Shown one piece after another: positions 15,891 to 25,408 of a stretch of 50,763 nt of DNA. The position numbers and the translations under genes are program-made. The notes below the pieces were generated by a model. It was given only the letters and a program-made list of their open reading frames with translations. It made no database searches and had not been told where the DNA came from. The DNA lies in contig VHCX01000022.1 in NCBI GenBank assembly GCA_016871615.1, forward strand, positions 1 through 50,763, in the 5' to 3' direction. Every line of letters begins with the position of its first letter. The first letter of the stretch is position 1. Source of the DNA: Verrucomicrobiota bacterium. Lineage in GTDB: Bacteria; Verrucomicrobiota; Verrucomicrobiia; Limisphaerales; UBA9464.

Positions 15891-18188
15891 CTACCGCGGC
15901 TTCTCGATGAAGCCGTGGTAGAGGCCGAGGTAGTAGGGAAGCAGGAAGACCGTGCCGCTGCCGAGGACGTTGCCGCCGCCGCCATAGTCGAGCCTCCAGG
16001 GATCGGTGTTCCAGTGCTCGAAGTGACGGTTCTCGACGGGCAGCACCTTGCCGTCGACCGCGTGGCCACGGCCCTCGTCCCGCGGATCGTACAAATCCCG
16101 GGCCTGCTGCCGCGACAGCCGAACGATGTCGAGGCGATGCGAGTTCTGGTGCGGCCAGTTCAGGCGGTCGAGCGGGAAGCCGCGCAAGGTGGCCATAGCG
16201 TCCTCATGCCACCCGTCCCACGGATGCACGGAGAACTCGCCCCAGACATTCCGGATGTCCTTGCCCAGCGCATGCGCCGCGAAGGCGAAGTTGAAGAAGG
16301 GATTCCGCTCCGGAGCCTCCATGGCCCAGTAGGCGTAGAAGGAGTAACGGACCCGGTCCGTGATGGAGGGATCCTTCCCGTAACGCAGGAGGTTGTAGAA
16401 GCACATGAAGGCCATCTCGTCGTCGGAGTGGTTGCCCGAGCCCGGACCGAACTGAACCTTGGGAAACATCAGGTTCTGGGCATATCCGTGGCGATCGACC
16501 AACTCGCGGTAGGCCTCGAGGTACTTGGGATCCCCGGTGACCTGGCCCGCCACGGCGAGATAGCTGAGGATGCTCAGCGAATTGAGTCCGCGCTCGGCGG
16601 CCCAGCGCTCGTCCCGGTTGAGCGAGTCGGGACCAAAACGCCCCCACCGGGTCGGCTGGCCATCGATGTCCACGAGGTTGAATCCGTGGCTCATCAGGTG
16701 ATCGGCCAGGTCGCGGACCACTTCGCGGCACCGGTCCTTCTCCTCGGGCGTCTCCGCCACATGCTCGAAGTAGGCGGCATGGAAGAAGAAGTGGCCGTCG
16801 AGTTCGTCGCTGCTCGTGTCGCTCTTCCAATACCAGCGGCCATCGGCGCTCTTGGGCCAGCGGGGCTCGTAGACCTTCCACAATCCGTCGCGCTTGGCTT
16901 CTTCACGGTCGCCTTCGATGCGTCCCACATTCGGGTCGGGCCCTTCCACCGGTCGGATGGTCCGGGCCACGTAGCCCTTCGGCGGACTCGGGTTCCCGCC
17001 TTGGGTCACCGTCTGCAGGAACCGCAGCGCCTCGAAGGCCTTGGTGGCGCGGACCTTGGCCTTCGGGTCCCGGGTCGCCGCATAGGCGAAGCACTCGCCC
17101 GCCCCGTACATGGCGGTCCACAGGCCGTCGTTGTCGGAGTCGTCAGGCGAGGCCGAGGCCCGGTCGCCCGGGATCTTGAGCGGCGCCTCGGCGGTGAAAC
17201 CAAAGGGGGTGCGGCGGATGTGCTGATCGATTTCCCGTTCGTAGTGCTCCGCCTTCTGGGCGAGGGTCATGGCCTGCTGATCGATGAAGCCCACCCCGTC
17301 AGCCGTGGCGAACCAGGCGAGGCCACCGGGTTGGACCAAGGCTTGGGAGACCGCATCGGAAGGCAGCCACCGCGGCCCTTGGCGGTATTGGAACCGCGAA
17401 CCGGTCCAGCGGATCACGCCACGGGACGTGGTGAACCAGACCTCACCCGCAGGCCCCGCGGCGATCCCGGTGAACTCGTTCCACGGGAGTCCGTCCTTGC
17501 CCTCGAAGAACCGCCAGCCTTTCGGCGTGCGGCACCCCACCCCGGCCTTGCTGGCGAACCAAAGCTGCCCCGAGGCATCGACGGCGACCCCCAGGACCGA
17601 ACGCACCGCCCAGGCCCGGTCACCGGCATCGATGACGGACTCGGGCTCCCAGCCGGAGGCGGTCCGACGGACCAATCCATGACTGCAGGCAGCCCACCAG
17701 GTGCCATCGCGGGCCACGGCCACCTGGGCCAAGGCCCACCCCTCCGGCCAGGGTTCCCGGGTCCACTTCCCGGAGTCCCAACGGTCCAACCGGTGGGTGG
17801 AGACCACCAGGAGCCCCTGCCCCATCGGCAGCACCTGGATCACCGAGGTTTTCGGGAGGTCGGAGGCTACCAGGTTGCCCGCGTCATCTGGAAGGGTGAA
17901 GCGCCCCGCCGGAACACCCGATCCCGGAATCAAGGGGTGCCATCGCCCCTTCCGATGCTGATGCCAGCCACCCTGGCCATGGGTCCGGACGGATCCGTCG
18001 GGACCGGCAACGAGCAACGACACCCGACCCTTGGGGGCCGCCGGATCGGCTTGGAACCGCCCGGCCACCTCCTGGAAGAACGCCTGCGGCGCCGGGGCTG
18101 GGCGGGCAGGCGAGGCCGGTGGGGCTGCCGCAGTGCCGAACGTGATCGCCCAGACTCCGAGGCCGACGGCAAGGAAGACGCGTTTCAT
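15891..18188 (-). CDS. Secreted two-domain protein: beta-propeller repeats plus alpha/alpha-barrel-like domain
   Basis: A 765-residue protein with a signal peptide (MKRVFLAVGLGVWAITFGTA). Residues ~85-310 contain repeated Trp-rich units such as GTWWAACSHGLVRRTASG, GQLWFASKAGVGCRTPKG and GEVWFTTSRGVIRW, which match two-component-regulator-propeller (Reg_prop) blades. Residues ~330-740 are helical with motifs of six-hairpin toroids (DGLWTAMYGAGECFAYAAT, KAFEALRFLQTVT, LNSLSILSYLAVAGQVTGD), as in glycoside hydrolases and lyases. Possible function: recognition and cleavage of a polysaccharide outside the cell, but no catalytic residues can be named. ATG 18188 puts the signal peptide first; the frame upstream to 18362 is trpA shadow. 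It starts 43 bases after the trpA stop. Confidence 0.75.
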   Translation of the reverse strand: MKRVFLAVGLGVWAITFGTAAAPPASPARPAPAPQAFFQEVAGRFQADPAAPKGRVSLLVAGPDGSVRTHGQGGWHQHRKGRWHPLIPGSGVPAGRFTLPDDAGNLVASDLPKTSVIQVLPMGQGLLVVSTHRLDRWDSGKWTREPWPEGWALAQVAVARDGTWWAACSHGLVRRTASGWEPESVIDAGDRAWAVRSVLGVAVDASGQLWFASKAGVGCRTPKGWRFFEGKDGLPWNEFTGIAAGPAGEVWFTTSRGVIRWTGSRFQYRQGPRWLPSDAVSQALVQPGGLAWFATADGVGFIDQQAMTLAQKAEHYEREIDQHIRRTPFGFTAEAPLKIPGDRASASPDDSDNDGLWTAMYGAGECFAYAATRDPKAKVRATKAFEALRFLQTVTQGGNPSPPKGYVARTIRPVEGPDPNVGRIEGDREEAKRDGLWKVYEPRWPKSADGRWYWKSDTSSDELDGHFFFHAAYFEHVAETPEEKDRCREVVRDLADHLMSHGFNLVDIDGQPTRWGRFGPDSLNRDERWAAERGLNSLSILSYLAVAGQVTGDPKYLEAYRELVDRHGYAQNLMFPKVQFGPGSGNHSDDEMAFMCFYNLLRYGKDPSITDRVRYSFYAYWAMEAPERNPFFNFAFAAHALGKDIRNVWGEFSVHPWDGWHEDAMATLRGFPLDRLNWPHQNSHRLDIVRLSRQQARDLYDPRDEGRGHAVDGKVLPVENRHFEHWNTDPWRLDYGGGGNVLGSGTVFLLPYYLGLYHGFIEKPR

Positions 18189-18231
18189 GCAAGCCATGGC
18201 CGACGCGACAGGGGAACCCTGCATTCGAGAC

Positions 18232-19035
18232 TCAACGGACCGAATGCACCGCCTCGGCCAGTTCCCGCACGAACCCGCCCACCCGCTCGACGAGGTCGGG
18301 CGACGTCCCGTGTTCGGCGATGCGGTTGACGATGGCGCTGCCGACGACGATGGCCTCGGCATGCTGGGCGACCTGTCGGGCCTGGTCTGCGTTGGAGATG
18401 CCGAAGCCCACGGCGATGGGCAGCGGCGAATGGCTGCGGATCTTGGCGGTCATGAGGGCGATGGTGTCGCTCACCTGGCTCTGCATGCCGGTGACGCCTT
18501 CGCGGCTGACGTAGTAGACGAAGCCGCGTGCGCGGGGTGCGATCACGGCAATGCGGGCATCGGGCGTCGTCGGGGCGATCAGGTACACCGGGCACAGGCC
18601 CGCCGCGGCCATGAGCGCCTCGTAGCTCTCGGATTCCTCGGGCGGCAAGTCCAGGACCAGCAACCCGTCCACGCCCGCGGCGGCCGCCTCGCGGATGAAA
18701 TGATCCACGCCCACGCGGTGCAGCAGGTTGAAGTAGATGTAGAGCACGATGGGGATTCCCGACTCGCGTCGGATCTCGGCGACGGTGGCCAGCACCTTGG
18801 GCGGGGTCGTGCCACTCTCCAGGCCGCGCTGGGCCGCCAACTGGTTGACGATGCCGTCGGCCAGCGGATCGCTGAAGGGCACGCCAAGCTCCAGGATGTC
18901 CACCCCGGCAGCATCGAAGGCCAAGGACAGCCGACGGGTGGCCCCCAGGTCCGGATCCCCGGCCCCGATGTACACTACCAACCCCCGTTGACCCGACGCC
19001 TTCAGGCCGGCGAAACGCTGCTCGATGCGGTTCAT
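18232..19035 (-). CDS. trpA: Tryptophan synthase alpha subunit
   Basis: A 267-residue TIM-barrel enzyme that cleaves indole-3-glycerol phosphate to indole for the beta subunit. The catalytic Glu and Asp lie in ILELGVPFSDPLADG; other conserved stretches are YIGAGDPDL near the N-terminus, FVYYVSREGVTG (phosphate-binding side) and VGFGISNADQA plus AIVVGSAIV near the end. ATG 19035 is chosen; the open frame to 19266 is a shadow of the upstream gene. No trpB or other trp gene is adjacent, so the beta subunit must be encoded elsewhere. Confidence 0.97.
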   Translation of the reverse strand: MNRIEQRFAGLKASGQRGLVVYIGAGDPDLGATRRLSLAFDAAGVDILELGVPFSDPLADGIVNQLAAQRGLESGTTPPKVLATVAEIRRESGIPIVLYIYFNLLHRVGVDHFIREAAAAGVDGLLVLDLPPEESESYEALMAAAGLCPVYLIAPTTPDARIAVIAPRARGFVYYVSREGVTGMQSQVSDTIALMTAKIRSHSPLPIAVGFGISNADQARQVAQHAEAIVVGSAIVNRIAEHGTSPDLVERVGGFVRELAEAVHSVR

Positions 19036-19123
19036 GTCCCCGACGTTGGGACGGCCGCAGGAGGCGAGGCAAGGTGAACTTGCCCCGCCCTGCCGGACGC
19101 CTGCCCACCGACCCGCCGACACC

Positions 19124-22100
19124 TCACCGGACGACCACCCGGAAAAACCGGGCCTGGCCCGACAACGGCACCGGGATGCGCCGTGTGGCCGCCTGGGAAA
19201 CCGCCGGCACCTGCTCGAGGACCTTCCAGACCGGGGTCGCGAGGTCCTCGCAGACCTCCACCGCATAGGCGCGGCCCGCCTCGGCGTCGAACCGGAGGGT
19301 CAATCCATCCAATCCGGCCTCGATGGAAACCAGCGGACGTCGGGATTCGGAGCCCACCTGCAATCGCAGCTCCTGACGCGTGGTCAGCACTCCGTCCGCC
19401 GCCTCGAAGGCGACCACGTAGTTCCCGGGCCGATCGAAGGTGGCCGAGGTGCGGGGGGACTTCGGATCGCTGAAACCCACCGCCCCCGGGCCGCTGACCT
19501 GCGTCCACGCGAACGCGGGCACGCCTGGCGGCAGCGGCAGGCCGTCGTCGGAGAACTGCGCGTCGAGGACCACCGTGCCCGGGGCCGACAGCAGGCGCTC
19601 GCCCCCCAGCGACACCGTCGGCGCCCGGTTGGACGGCAACACCATCGCCACCAGCGCAAGATCGAAGCCCAGGTCGCTCGAGGAGGCGGCATTCTGGTGC
19701 ACCTCCACCGCCAGCGTGTTCTCGCCCGCCCGGAGCAGGGCAGGATCGAGTCGATACTCGAAGTACGTGGTCTCGTCGCTCCCGCCGACGGCACTGTTGG
19801 CCAGCGTTCCCGGGCCGACGTCGCCCTCGGGCAGGTTGTCCTTGGCCGCCTGGACGCCGTTGAGCCACACCACCATGCCGTCATCCCGCAGCACCTGGGC
19901 CATGAGGGCCGTGACCGACGCCGGGTCGGGCACGGTGAACTTCGACCGGAAGTAGGTGGTGATGAACTTCGCGCCGGAGTTCGGGCCGAACCCCACGGAG
20001 GTCGCCTGCCCGGCATCGCCGTAGCCCAGGATGCCCTTGCCGGATTTCCAGGCGCCGTCGTTGAAGCCGGGGGTGCGCCAAGCGGAGGTAGGATCCACGC
20101 CGGTGTCCAGGTAGCGCCAGACGGAGCCCTTGGACACCCAGGTCGCCTCGCCGCCGGAGCGGGCGGCGGTAAGCACCACCTCGTCGGACCCGGTCAACGC
20201 CCCGTCGGAAACGCTCAGGCGCACGGTGTAGGTGCCCTGGCCCGGCAAGCGGACCCGGGTGACCCGCTGGTCGGCCGCCTCGATGACCACCGGGCCGGGA
20301 CCGCCGGTCTGGCTCCATCGATAGGTGAGACGGCCATCCGGCTGGCCGTCGTCGGTCACCGACGGGTCAAGGGCCAGATTCAACGGAAATTCCGTGACCG
20401 CGGGGAAGGACTGGTCCGGGCCGGCATCGACCCGCGGTGGCCGGTTGCTGCCGGCGGTCAGGCCGGGCAGGGGCTCGCCGGGGCTGGCCGTCCATTGGGC
20501 GGGATCGTCCCCGAGGGCGGCCGGCAGACGCCGCTCCAGCGACCGGCCCAAGCCGGCGGCCTCCGTGGGCCACGGCGGCTTCGGTGCATAGCGCACCGTG
20601 TCCACGAGGAGGAAAGGCACCCGGACCGTCACCTGCCCCAGCTGGTTGGTCTCGAGGTCCGGCTCATCGGGCCGCAACAGCTCGATGCGCTCGCCCTCAT
20701 CCTGGAGACTTCCGGGCCATGGACCGAGCACGGGCACGGAATCCGGAATGCCATGGCGTTGCCGGAACCAGACCGGGTCGCCCCCCGACACCACCAGGAG
20801 ACCGCCCGACGGCATCGTGATCCCGGCAGGGAACCGGAAGTCCACGCCCGACAGGCGCCAGGTGTTGGTGGGATGGCGGGGATCGAACAGCGGCACGGGC
20901 TGCGCCGAAACGTTCTGGAGCTCGATGAATTCCACGGCCCCGGGACCGGGCTGGTAGTCGATTTCGCTCAAGATCACCGGACCCACCGTGGGCCCCGCGT
21001 TGGGGGCTCCGAGGCTCGTCGCCCGTTGCGCCGCCCAGAGCACCTGTCCCACCGAGTTGGTCAGGCGGCCCAACGACACGCCGTTCGCGGTCGCGTCAAA
21101 CGAGACCCCGTCGCTGAAGCCCGTCAGGTTTCCGGCCGCATCGGCCGAATGGAGCCACACCGAATCGCCATGCGAATCGAGCCGGAAGGCCCGGGCGCCG
21201 AGCGCCGCATCGGCGAACTGCGTCTCGTCGACCACCAGATACCCGCCGGCCGGCAGGCGCGTCCCGTCGGGCACGCGGTACTTCTTCGGCTCGTTGCGGT
21301 CGTCCGAGAGGAACCAGCCGCCGAGGTCGACCGGCATGCCACCCGGGTTGAACAGCTCCACCGCATCGCGCTGGGGCGGGTCGGTATGGGCGAGGATTTC
21401 GTTCACCTGCACCACCGGCACCGACAGCACGGGGTCATCGGCCCCCGGGGACCCACCGACCCGGGCGCTGGCCCGCCAGGCCGTGGCCTCGCTGCGGGTC
21501 GGGCCGTTCGGATCCACGGGCACCAGCGAGAAGCCCTGCCCGTCGGCCACCGCGGGCCATGGCGGCAGCGTCCCGTAGGTGACCTCGAAGAGCGGGGTGC
21601 CGGTAGCATGGACCCAGGCCACGCGCTCGCCTCCGTTGGAGAGCCGCCCGCTGTAGACGCCCCCGACCGGCACGCCCGGATGCCTGCGGGCGAACGCCTC
21701 GGCATCCGCCACCAGGACCACCCGCTGGCCGGGTTCCAGACGGCTGCCGACCGGGAACGTGAAGCCGACCCCGTCGACGCACCGGACCCCGCTCAGGTCG
21801 AGCGTCGACGCACCCACGTTCTTGAGCTCAAGGAACTCGAAGGCGTCGCCGTCGACACCGCCCTCGGCCGCCGGATGGTAGGCGATCTCGGTGATGCGCA
21901 AGGTGTCGAAGGTCTGGAGGACCGTGAAGGAGGCCTCGGTGAGCGCGCTCCAGGTGCCGGCAGCCAGGACGCGGGCGCGGAGGGTGGTGCTCTGGTCGAG
22001 CGGGATCTCTCCCGAATACAGACGCGAACCCGGCGCCACCGCGCCGCCGAGCGACCGGGGATCTGATCCGTCCAGCGTGTATCGGATCTCACCCGTCGGC

Positions 22101-24328
22101 GCGCTGAGGCCCAGGCGGAATCCCGCCGGGATGTTGCCGCCGTGCTGGGAGAACGAGGGTGCGACCGTGGCCGGATAGAGGTTCCGGGTCCGAAGCTGGG
22201 CCAGCACGTTCGTGGTCCGTTGGCCCATGTAGTTGGCCAGGATGTCCCGCACCCGGGGCAGCCAGTGCTGGTCGCGGTTCAGCGGGGCCGACACCTTCGA
22301 ATCACCCCAGCGGGCCGATTCCGCGACCACCGCCGAAAACAGCTCGTTGGTCCGGGCCGAGAAGCGGGCCCGAGCCGCCGCAGGCGTCAGCGCGCCGTCG
22401 TTGAAGAAGTGCTTCTGGACATGGTCGGCGACGCGCAGACGGAACTCGGCGTTGGCGCTCAACTGCTGCCACAGGTACTGGGGGTTGCTCTTGGGCAGGC
22501 TCCAGCTGGTGGCCGTTCCGTAGGGCCCGGTGCGGTTCTCCGCGACGTTGAGCAGCGTGTGCTCCGAGTCGTGGGCCGTGAACCGGAAGCCGCCGTGGCG
22601 GCCCGTCCGGTCGCGCTGGCCGTACCAGTTGTTCGGCGAGGTGTTGCCCAGGAAGTTGGAGATCGGCGCATCGAGGTTGCCGCCGTAGAGGATGACCAGC
22701 ATGTAGTCGATGAGGTTGTCCACATCGAGCAGGGTCTCGTAGGCCGGGTTGGGCGTGCCGTCGGCGTTGCGCCCCTCGAGGCGGAAGTACGCCGCATTCT
22801 CCGAGAGTCCTGCCCGGGCGGCGTTGTAGAGTCGCGTCCACGCGTCCAGGGTGCCGTCGGTGGCGTTGATCGTGTAGGGGCCTGCCTCGACCTTGACCAC
22901 GTCGTAGTCGTCCTTGTCCCCGCCATAATAGGTGGCCGCATAGGCCGCCTCCGGCCGCTCGCAACTGTTGAAGATGCCCCAGTACTGGCCATTGATGTAG
23001 AGGTGGTAGTAGTCGCCCCGTTCGCCCTGCCGCCCCATGGCCAACTGGGTGTCCCGGCTGAACTGGTCCCGGATGAAGACGCCCCGCGAGTCACCCTGGA
23101 AACTCCACGAGTAATTCTGGAAGGTGCGCAGGTCGAGGGCGTCGAACTCGTCGGTGCCCTTGTCGCCAAACAGGGGGAACCTGAGCTTGGATTCCCCGTA
23201 GGACTCCCGGAAGAAGAAGCGCAACGCGTGCTTGGGATTGCCGGTGCTCCGGGAGAACCCGCCCCGGATGCGGATGCCGGCGTCGATCTGGAAGCCCTTG
23301 CTCCCGTCTGGGAAGACCAACTCCAGCGAACAGGGCCGCTCCCAGTCCCGGCCATCCTGCCCGGGATTCGCATAGATGCCCGTGGCGGGGTCGAAGAGGT
23401 GCTTGAGGTCGGTCACCACCGAGAACGACGGCAGGGACTTCAGGGCCGGCACGATCTGGTCCCGGTAGGTCGCCGAGTCGACGATGTCCGGATCCATGCC
23501 GTAGTCGCGGGTGTTGGAGCCCCAGGAACTCGGCCAACCGGGCGGCGGCGCCCCGTTGGGCGACTGACGGATGACATCCCCCAGGAACAGGTAGGTGTGG
23601 GTCTTCACCGGGCTGGGTTGCAGGCCGTCCTTGAAGGCGGCCGCCCGGAGCAGGGTCGTCTCGCGGATGCGCAACGGACCGGCGTAGACCAAGCCCGTGG
23701 TCGCCGTCGGCCAGGTGCCGTTGGTGGTGTACCGCAGCACCGCCCCGGGGGTCTCGGACGACAGGGTCAGGTCGAACGGCGCCTCGAAGAACCCACGGGT
23801 CTGGCTGAAGCGGGGCGCCTCCACCCAGTCGGCGAAGCCACCCATATTGGCGGCCCCGGGCGATGGCGGTTGGAAGTAGAGGGCTTGTCCCGCGCGGAAG
23901 CCGTAGGACACGTCGGGCTGCTGCGGCGGAAACACCGGCGCGAACTCGCTGGCGGCCGAGCGGGCTTCCGGGGAGAAGAGGCCGAGGTACTCGCCATCGG
24001 CCGAGAGGCTGAAGTTGGCATGGAGCGGCGCCCCGGCCACGGCCCGGTCCTTGCCCGAGGCGAAGACCACCAGGAAGGCCCCGGCGTTCAGGTTGGTGGC
24101 CGGCAGGCGCCATTTGGCCGGGTTGGCCGGGTCGTCGGTCAACGTCCACCCCAGCAGGTTGACGGCCGTGCTGCCGGTGTTCTGCAGCTCAATCCAGTCA
24201 GGATGGTCCCCATCGGCGTCGGCCAGGATCCTCGAATTGCTGGCAAGGAACTCATTGATCCTCACCGGTGACTGGCCAAGGACGGTTCCGATGAGGGAGA
24301 TCCCGAGGAACAGCGCACGGAGGAGCAT
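19124..24328 (-). CDS. Giant secreted CotH-kinase / lamin-tail domain protein
   Basis: A 1734-residue protein with a signal peptide (MLLRALFLGISLIGTVLG). Domains in order: lamin-tail domain ~20-120 (VRINEFLASNSRI, DWIELQNTG); chitobiase-like Ig fold ~185-250 (VLRYTTNGTWPT); CotH kinase-like ~285-620 (FQIDAGIRIRGGFSRSTGNP, HLYINGQYWGIFNSCERPE, FRFTAHDSEHTLL); a second Ig-like repeat ~730-810 (IRYTLDGSDPRS); lamin-tail domains around 820, 985 and 1120 (ITEIAYHPAA, VNEILAHTDPPQ, LSEIDYQPGPG); PKD-like stretches and a jelly-roll-like segment (~1390-1555, WRTPGFNDGAWKSGKG). CotH domains can phosphorylate proteins, but whether this one is active is unknown. Such proteins are common in Verrucomicrobiota and are probably surface or secreted. 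The gene is intact over its full length. Confidence 0.88.
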   Translation of the reverse strand: MLLRALFLGISLIGTVLGQSPVRINEFLASNSRILADADGDHPDWIELQNTGSTAVNLLGWTLTDDPANPAKWRLPATNLNAGAFLVVFASGKDRAVAGAPLHANFSLSADGEYLGLFSPEARSAASEFAPVFPPQQPDVSYGFRAGQALYFQPPSPGAANMGGFADWVEAPRFSQTRGFFEAPFDLTLSSETPGAVLRYTTNGTWPTATTGLVYAGPLRIRETTLLRAAAFKDGLQPSPVKTHTYLFLGDVIRQSPNGAPPPGWPSSWGSNTRDYGMDPDIVDSATYRDQIVPALKSLPSFSVVTDLKHLFDPATGIYANPGQDGRDWERPCSLELVFPDGSKGFQIDAGIRIRGGFSRSTGNPKHALRFFFRESYGESKLRFPLFGDKGTDEFDALDLRTFQNYSWSFQGDSRGVFIRDQFSRDTQLAMGRQGERGDYYHLYINGQYWGIFNSCERPEAAYAATYYGGDKDDYDVVKVEAGPYTINATDGTLDAWTRLYNAARAGLSENAAYFRLEGRNADGTPNPAYETLLDVDNLIDYMLVILYGGNLDAPISNFLGNTSPNNWYGQRDRTGRHGGFRFTAHDSEHTLLNVAENRTGPYGTATSWSLPKSNPQYLWQQLSANAEFRLRVADHVQKHFFNDGALTPAAARARFSARTNELFSAVVAESARWGDSKVSAPLNRDQHWLPRVRDILANYMGQRTTNVLAQLRTRNLYPATVAPSFSQHGGNIPAGFRLGLSAPTGEIRYTLDGSDPRSLGGAVAPGSRLYSGEIPLDQSTTLRARVLAAGTWSALTEASFTVLQTFDTLRITEIAYHPAAEGGVDGDAFEFLELKNVGASTLDLSGVRCVDGVGFTFPVGSRLEPGQRVVLVADAEAFARRHPGVPVGGVYSGRLSNGGERVAWVHATGTPLFEVTYGTLPPWPAVADGQGFSLVPVDPNGPTRSEATAWRASARVGGSPGADDPVLSVPVVQVNEILAHTDPPQRDAVELFNPGGMPVDLGGWFLSDDRNEPKKYRVPDGTRLPAGGYLVVDETQFADAALGARAFRLDSHGDSVWLHSADAAGNLTGFSDGVSFDATANGVSLGRLTNSVGQVLWAAQRATSLGAPNAGPTVGPVILSEIDYQPGPGAVEFIELQNVSAQPVPLFDPRHPTNTWRLSGVDFRFPAGITMPSGGLLVVSGGDPVWFRQRHGIPDSVPVLGPWPGSLQDEGERIELLRPDEPDLETNQLGQVTVRVPFLLVDTVRYAPKPPWPTEAAGLGRSLERRLPAALGDDPAQWTASPGEPLPGLTAGSNRPPRVDAGPDQSFPAVTEFPLNLALDPSVTDDGQPDGRLTYRWSQTGGPGPVVIEAADQRVTRVRLPGQGTYTVRLSVSDGALTGSDEVVLTAARSGGEATWVSKGSVWRYLDTGVDPTSAWRTPGFNDGAWKSGKGILGYGDAGQATSVGFGPNSGAKFITTYFRSKFTVPDPASVTALMAQVLRDDGMVVWLNGVQAAKDNLPEGDVGPGTLANSAVGGSDETTYFEYRLDPALLRAGENTLAVEVHQNAASSSDLGFDLALVAMVLPSNRAPTVSLGGERLLSAPGTVVLDAQFSDDGLPLPPGVPAFAWTQVSGPGAVGFSDPKSPRTSATFDRPGNYVVAFEAADGVLTTRQELRLQVGSESRRPLVSIEAGLDGLTLRFDAEAGRAYAVEVCEDLATPVWKVLEQVPAVSQAATRRIPVPLSGQARFFRVVVR

Positions 24329-24601
24329 GCAACGACCTTAGCGAGTCCCGGGCCAAACCCAACCGAAAGGTCGAACCACGCCTCACGGGCCTCGCGGGAT
24401 CGACCGGACAGGCCGACCTTCGGGATGCGGCGGACGAACGCCCAAGGCTATCGCGGCGCCGCCGCCCGTCGCCCTGATGGATCGATCGGGAAATCCCCGA
24501 CGGGACCTCGGGTGGGCATCGGCCATCGGACCTTCCATCCAACCTCCCCGGGGGCCGGGGCGGGCTTTACCAGGGCCCCGGTAGGCCCCATCTTGGGCGG
24601 G

Positions 24602-25009
24602 TTGAAACTGGAGATCTTCACCCTGTGCGACTCGGCCGTGGATTACGGCGGCAAGGTCTGCATCCTCGGCGCCTTCGACTCGGTCGCCGCCAGCGAGGCG
24701 CCCTACACCCTCGCGCACTGCGCGGTCGTGGCCCGCATGCGCTTCCACCGCATCGAGGAGGGCAACCACAAGCTGCGGGTCACGCTGGCCGACCAGGACG
24801 GCCGGATGATCATGCCCAATGTCGATGCGCAGGTGGGGGTCCGCTTCAGCGAGAAGTCCCAAAGTGCGACCTTCAACCTCGTCATGCAGATCAACGGATT
24901 GAAGCTGGAGCAGTTCGGCGAATACACGGTGGATCTGGCCGTGGACGGCGTACATCAGGGTTCCCTGCCCCTCTACTTTGCCCAGAAACCGTCGCACGAG
25001 CCCGTCTGA
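24602..25009 (+). CDS. DUF6941-like conserved protein
   Basis: A ~135-residue protein beginning LKLEIFTLCDSAVDYGGKVC, then ILGAFDSV, which fits the small DUF6941 family (pattern K-x-E-I-F-x-L-C-D-x-A-x-D..GG..ILG.FD). The rest is predicted all-beta and ends FGEYTVDLAVDGVHQGSLPL. There is no signal peptide or catalytic motif and the function is unknown. The start is taken as TTG 24602 because no ATG or GTG lies near the conserved N-terminus; the ORF is open from 24425 but that part is unconserved-looking. It is transcribed divergently from the CotH protein, with a 273-base gap in which I see no other gene. Confidence 0.75.
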   Translation: MKLEIFTLCDSAVDYGGKVCILGAFDSVAASEAPYTLAHCAVVARMRFHRIEEGNHKLRVTLADQDGRMIMPNVDAQVGVRFSEKSQSATFNLVMQINGLKLEQFGEYTVDLAVDGVHQGSLPLYFAQKPSHEPV

Positions 25010-25113
25010 AACCGCAGGAAACCGGACCGTCCGGCACCGGACACCGGACCTGCGCATGGATCGGGGTCATCGGACGGGGAACACAGGACAGGCACTGTCC
25101 GGGTTGGGGGCTG

Positions 25114-25160
25114 TCCGAAGGGTTGGAGCTTTCCCGAAGGCTTTGAGGATTTCCCGAAGG
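25114..25160. repeat. Three short direct repeats (CCGAAGG) at 19-20 base spacing
   Basis: CCGAAGG occurs at 25115-25121, 25134-25140 and 25154-25160; the last two copies share TTCCCGAAGG and a similar 20-base period. It lies between the DUF6941-like gene and the tRNA. A GGACAG/CTGTCC inverted repeat (25086-25100) is just before it. No function can be assigned. Confidence 0.5.
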
Positions 25161-25224
25161 GGTTCGTGGGGCGCGTGAACCACCGACCGACCTTGGGTCG
25201 ATCCTGGGTAACCCCGGCAAAAGC

Positions 25225-25313
25225 TGGCGGAGAGGGAGGGATTCGAACCCCCGGTAGGGATTAGCTACGCACGCTTTCCAGGCGTGTGCCTTAAACCACT
25301 CAGCCACCTCTCC
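25225..25313 (-). tRNA. tRNA-Ser (anticodon GGA)
   Basis: The minus strand folds as a class II tRNA: acceptor GGAGAGG pairs with CCTCTCC, discriminator G, encoded CCA (25225-25227); D-arm with GCTGAGTGGTTTAAGGC; anticodon loop CTGGAAA giving GGA (reads UCC/UCU); a long variable arm; T-loop GGTTCGAATCC. The 5' end is 25313. The serine identity fits both the anticodon and the long variable arm. Confidence 0.97.
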
Positions 25314-25382
25314 GCCTCGAAGGCCTCGGACGATGCCGAAGGCTCCGGTCGGCCGCAATCGATTTCAGCGATTCATGCGCAT

Positions 25383-25408
25383 GCGAATTGCGCCAGCGAA
25401 TTGCGCCA
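25383..25408. repeat. Tandem 13-base repeat with a third partial copy
   Basis: GCGAATTGCGCCA is repeated exactly head to tail (25383-25395, 25396-25408). The end of the second copy continues as TTGCGCCAAAAG (25401-25412), and this 12-mer recurs at 25458-25469. The 274-base stretch between the tRNA and the secreted protein gene holds no coding gene that I can support; too few units for CRISPR. Confidence 0.6.
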
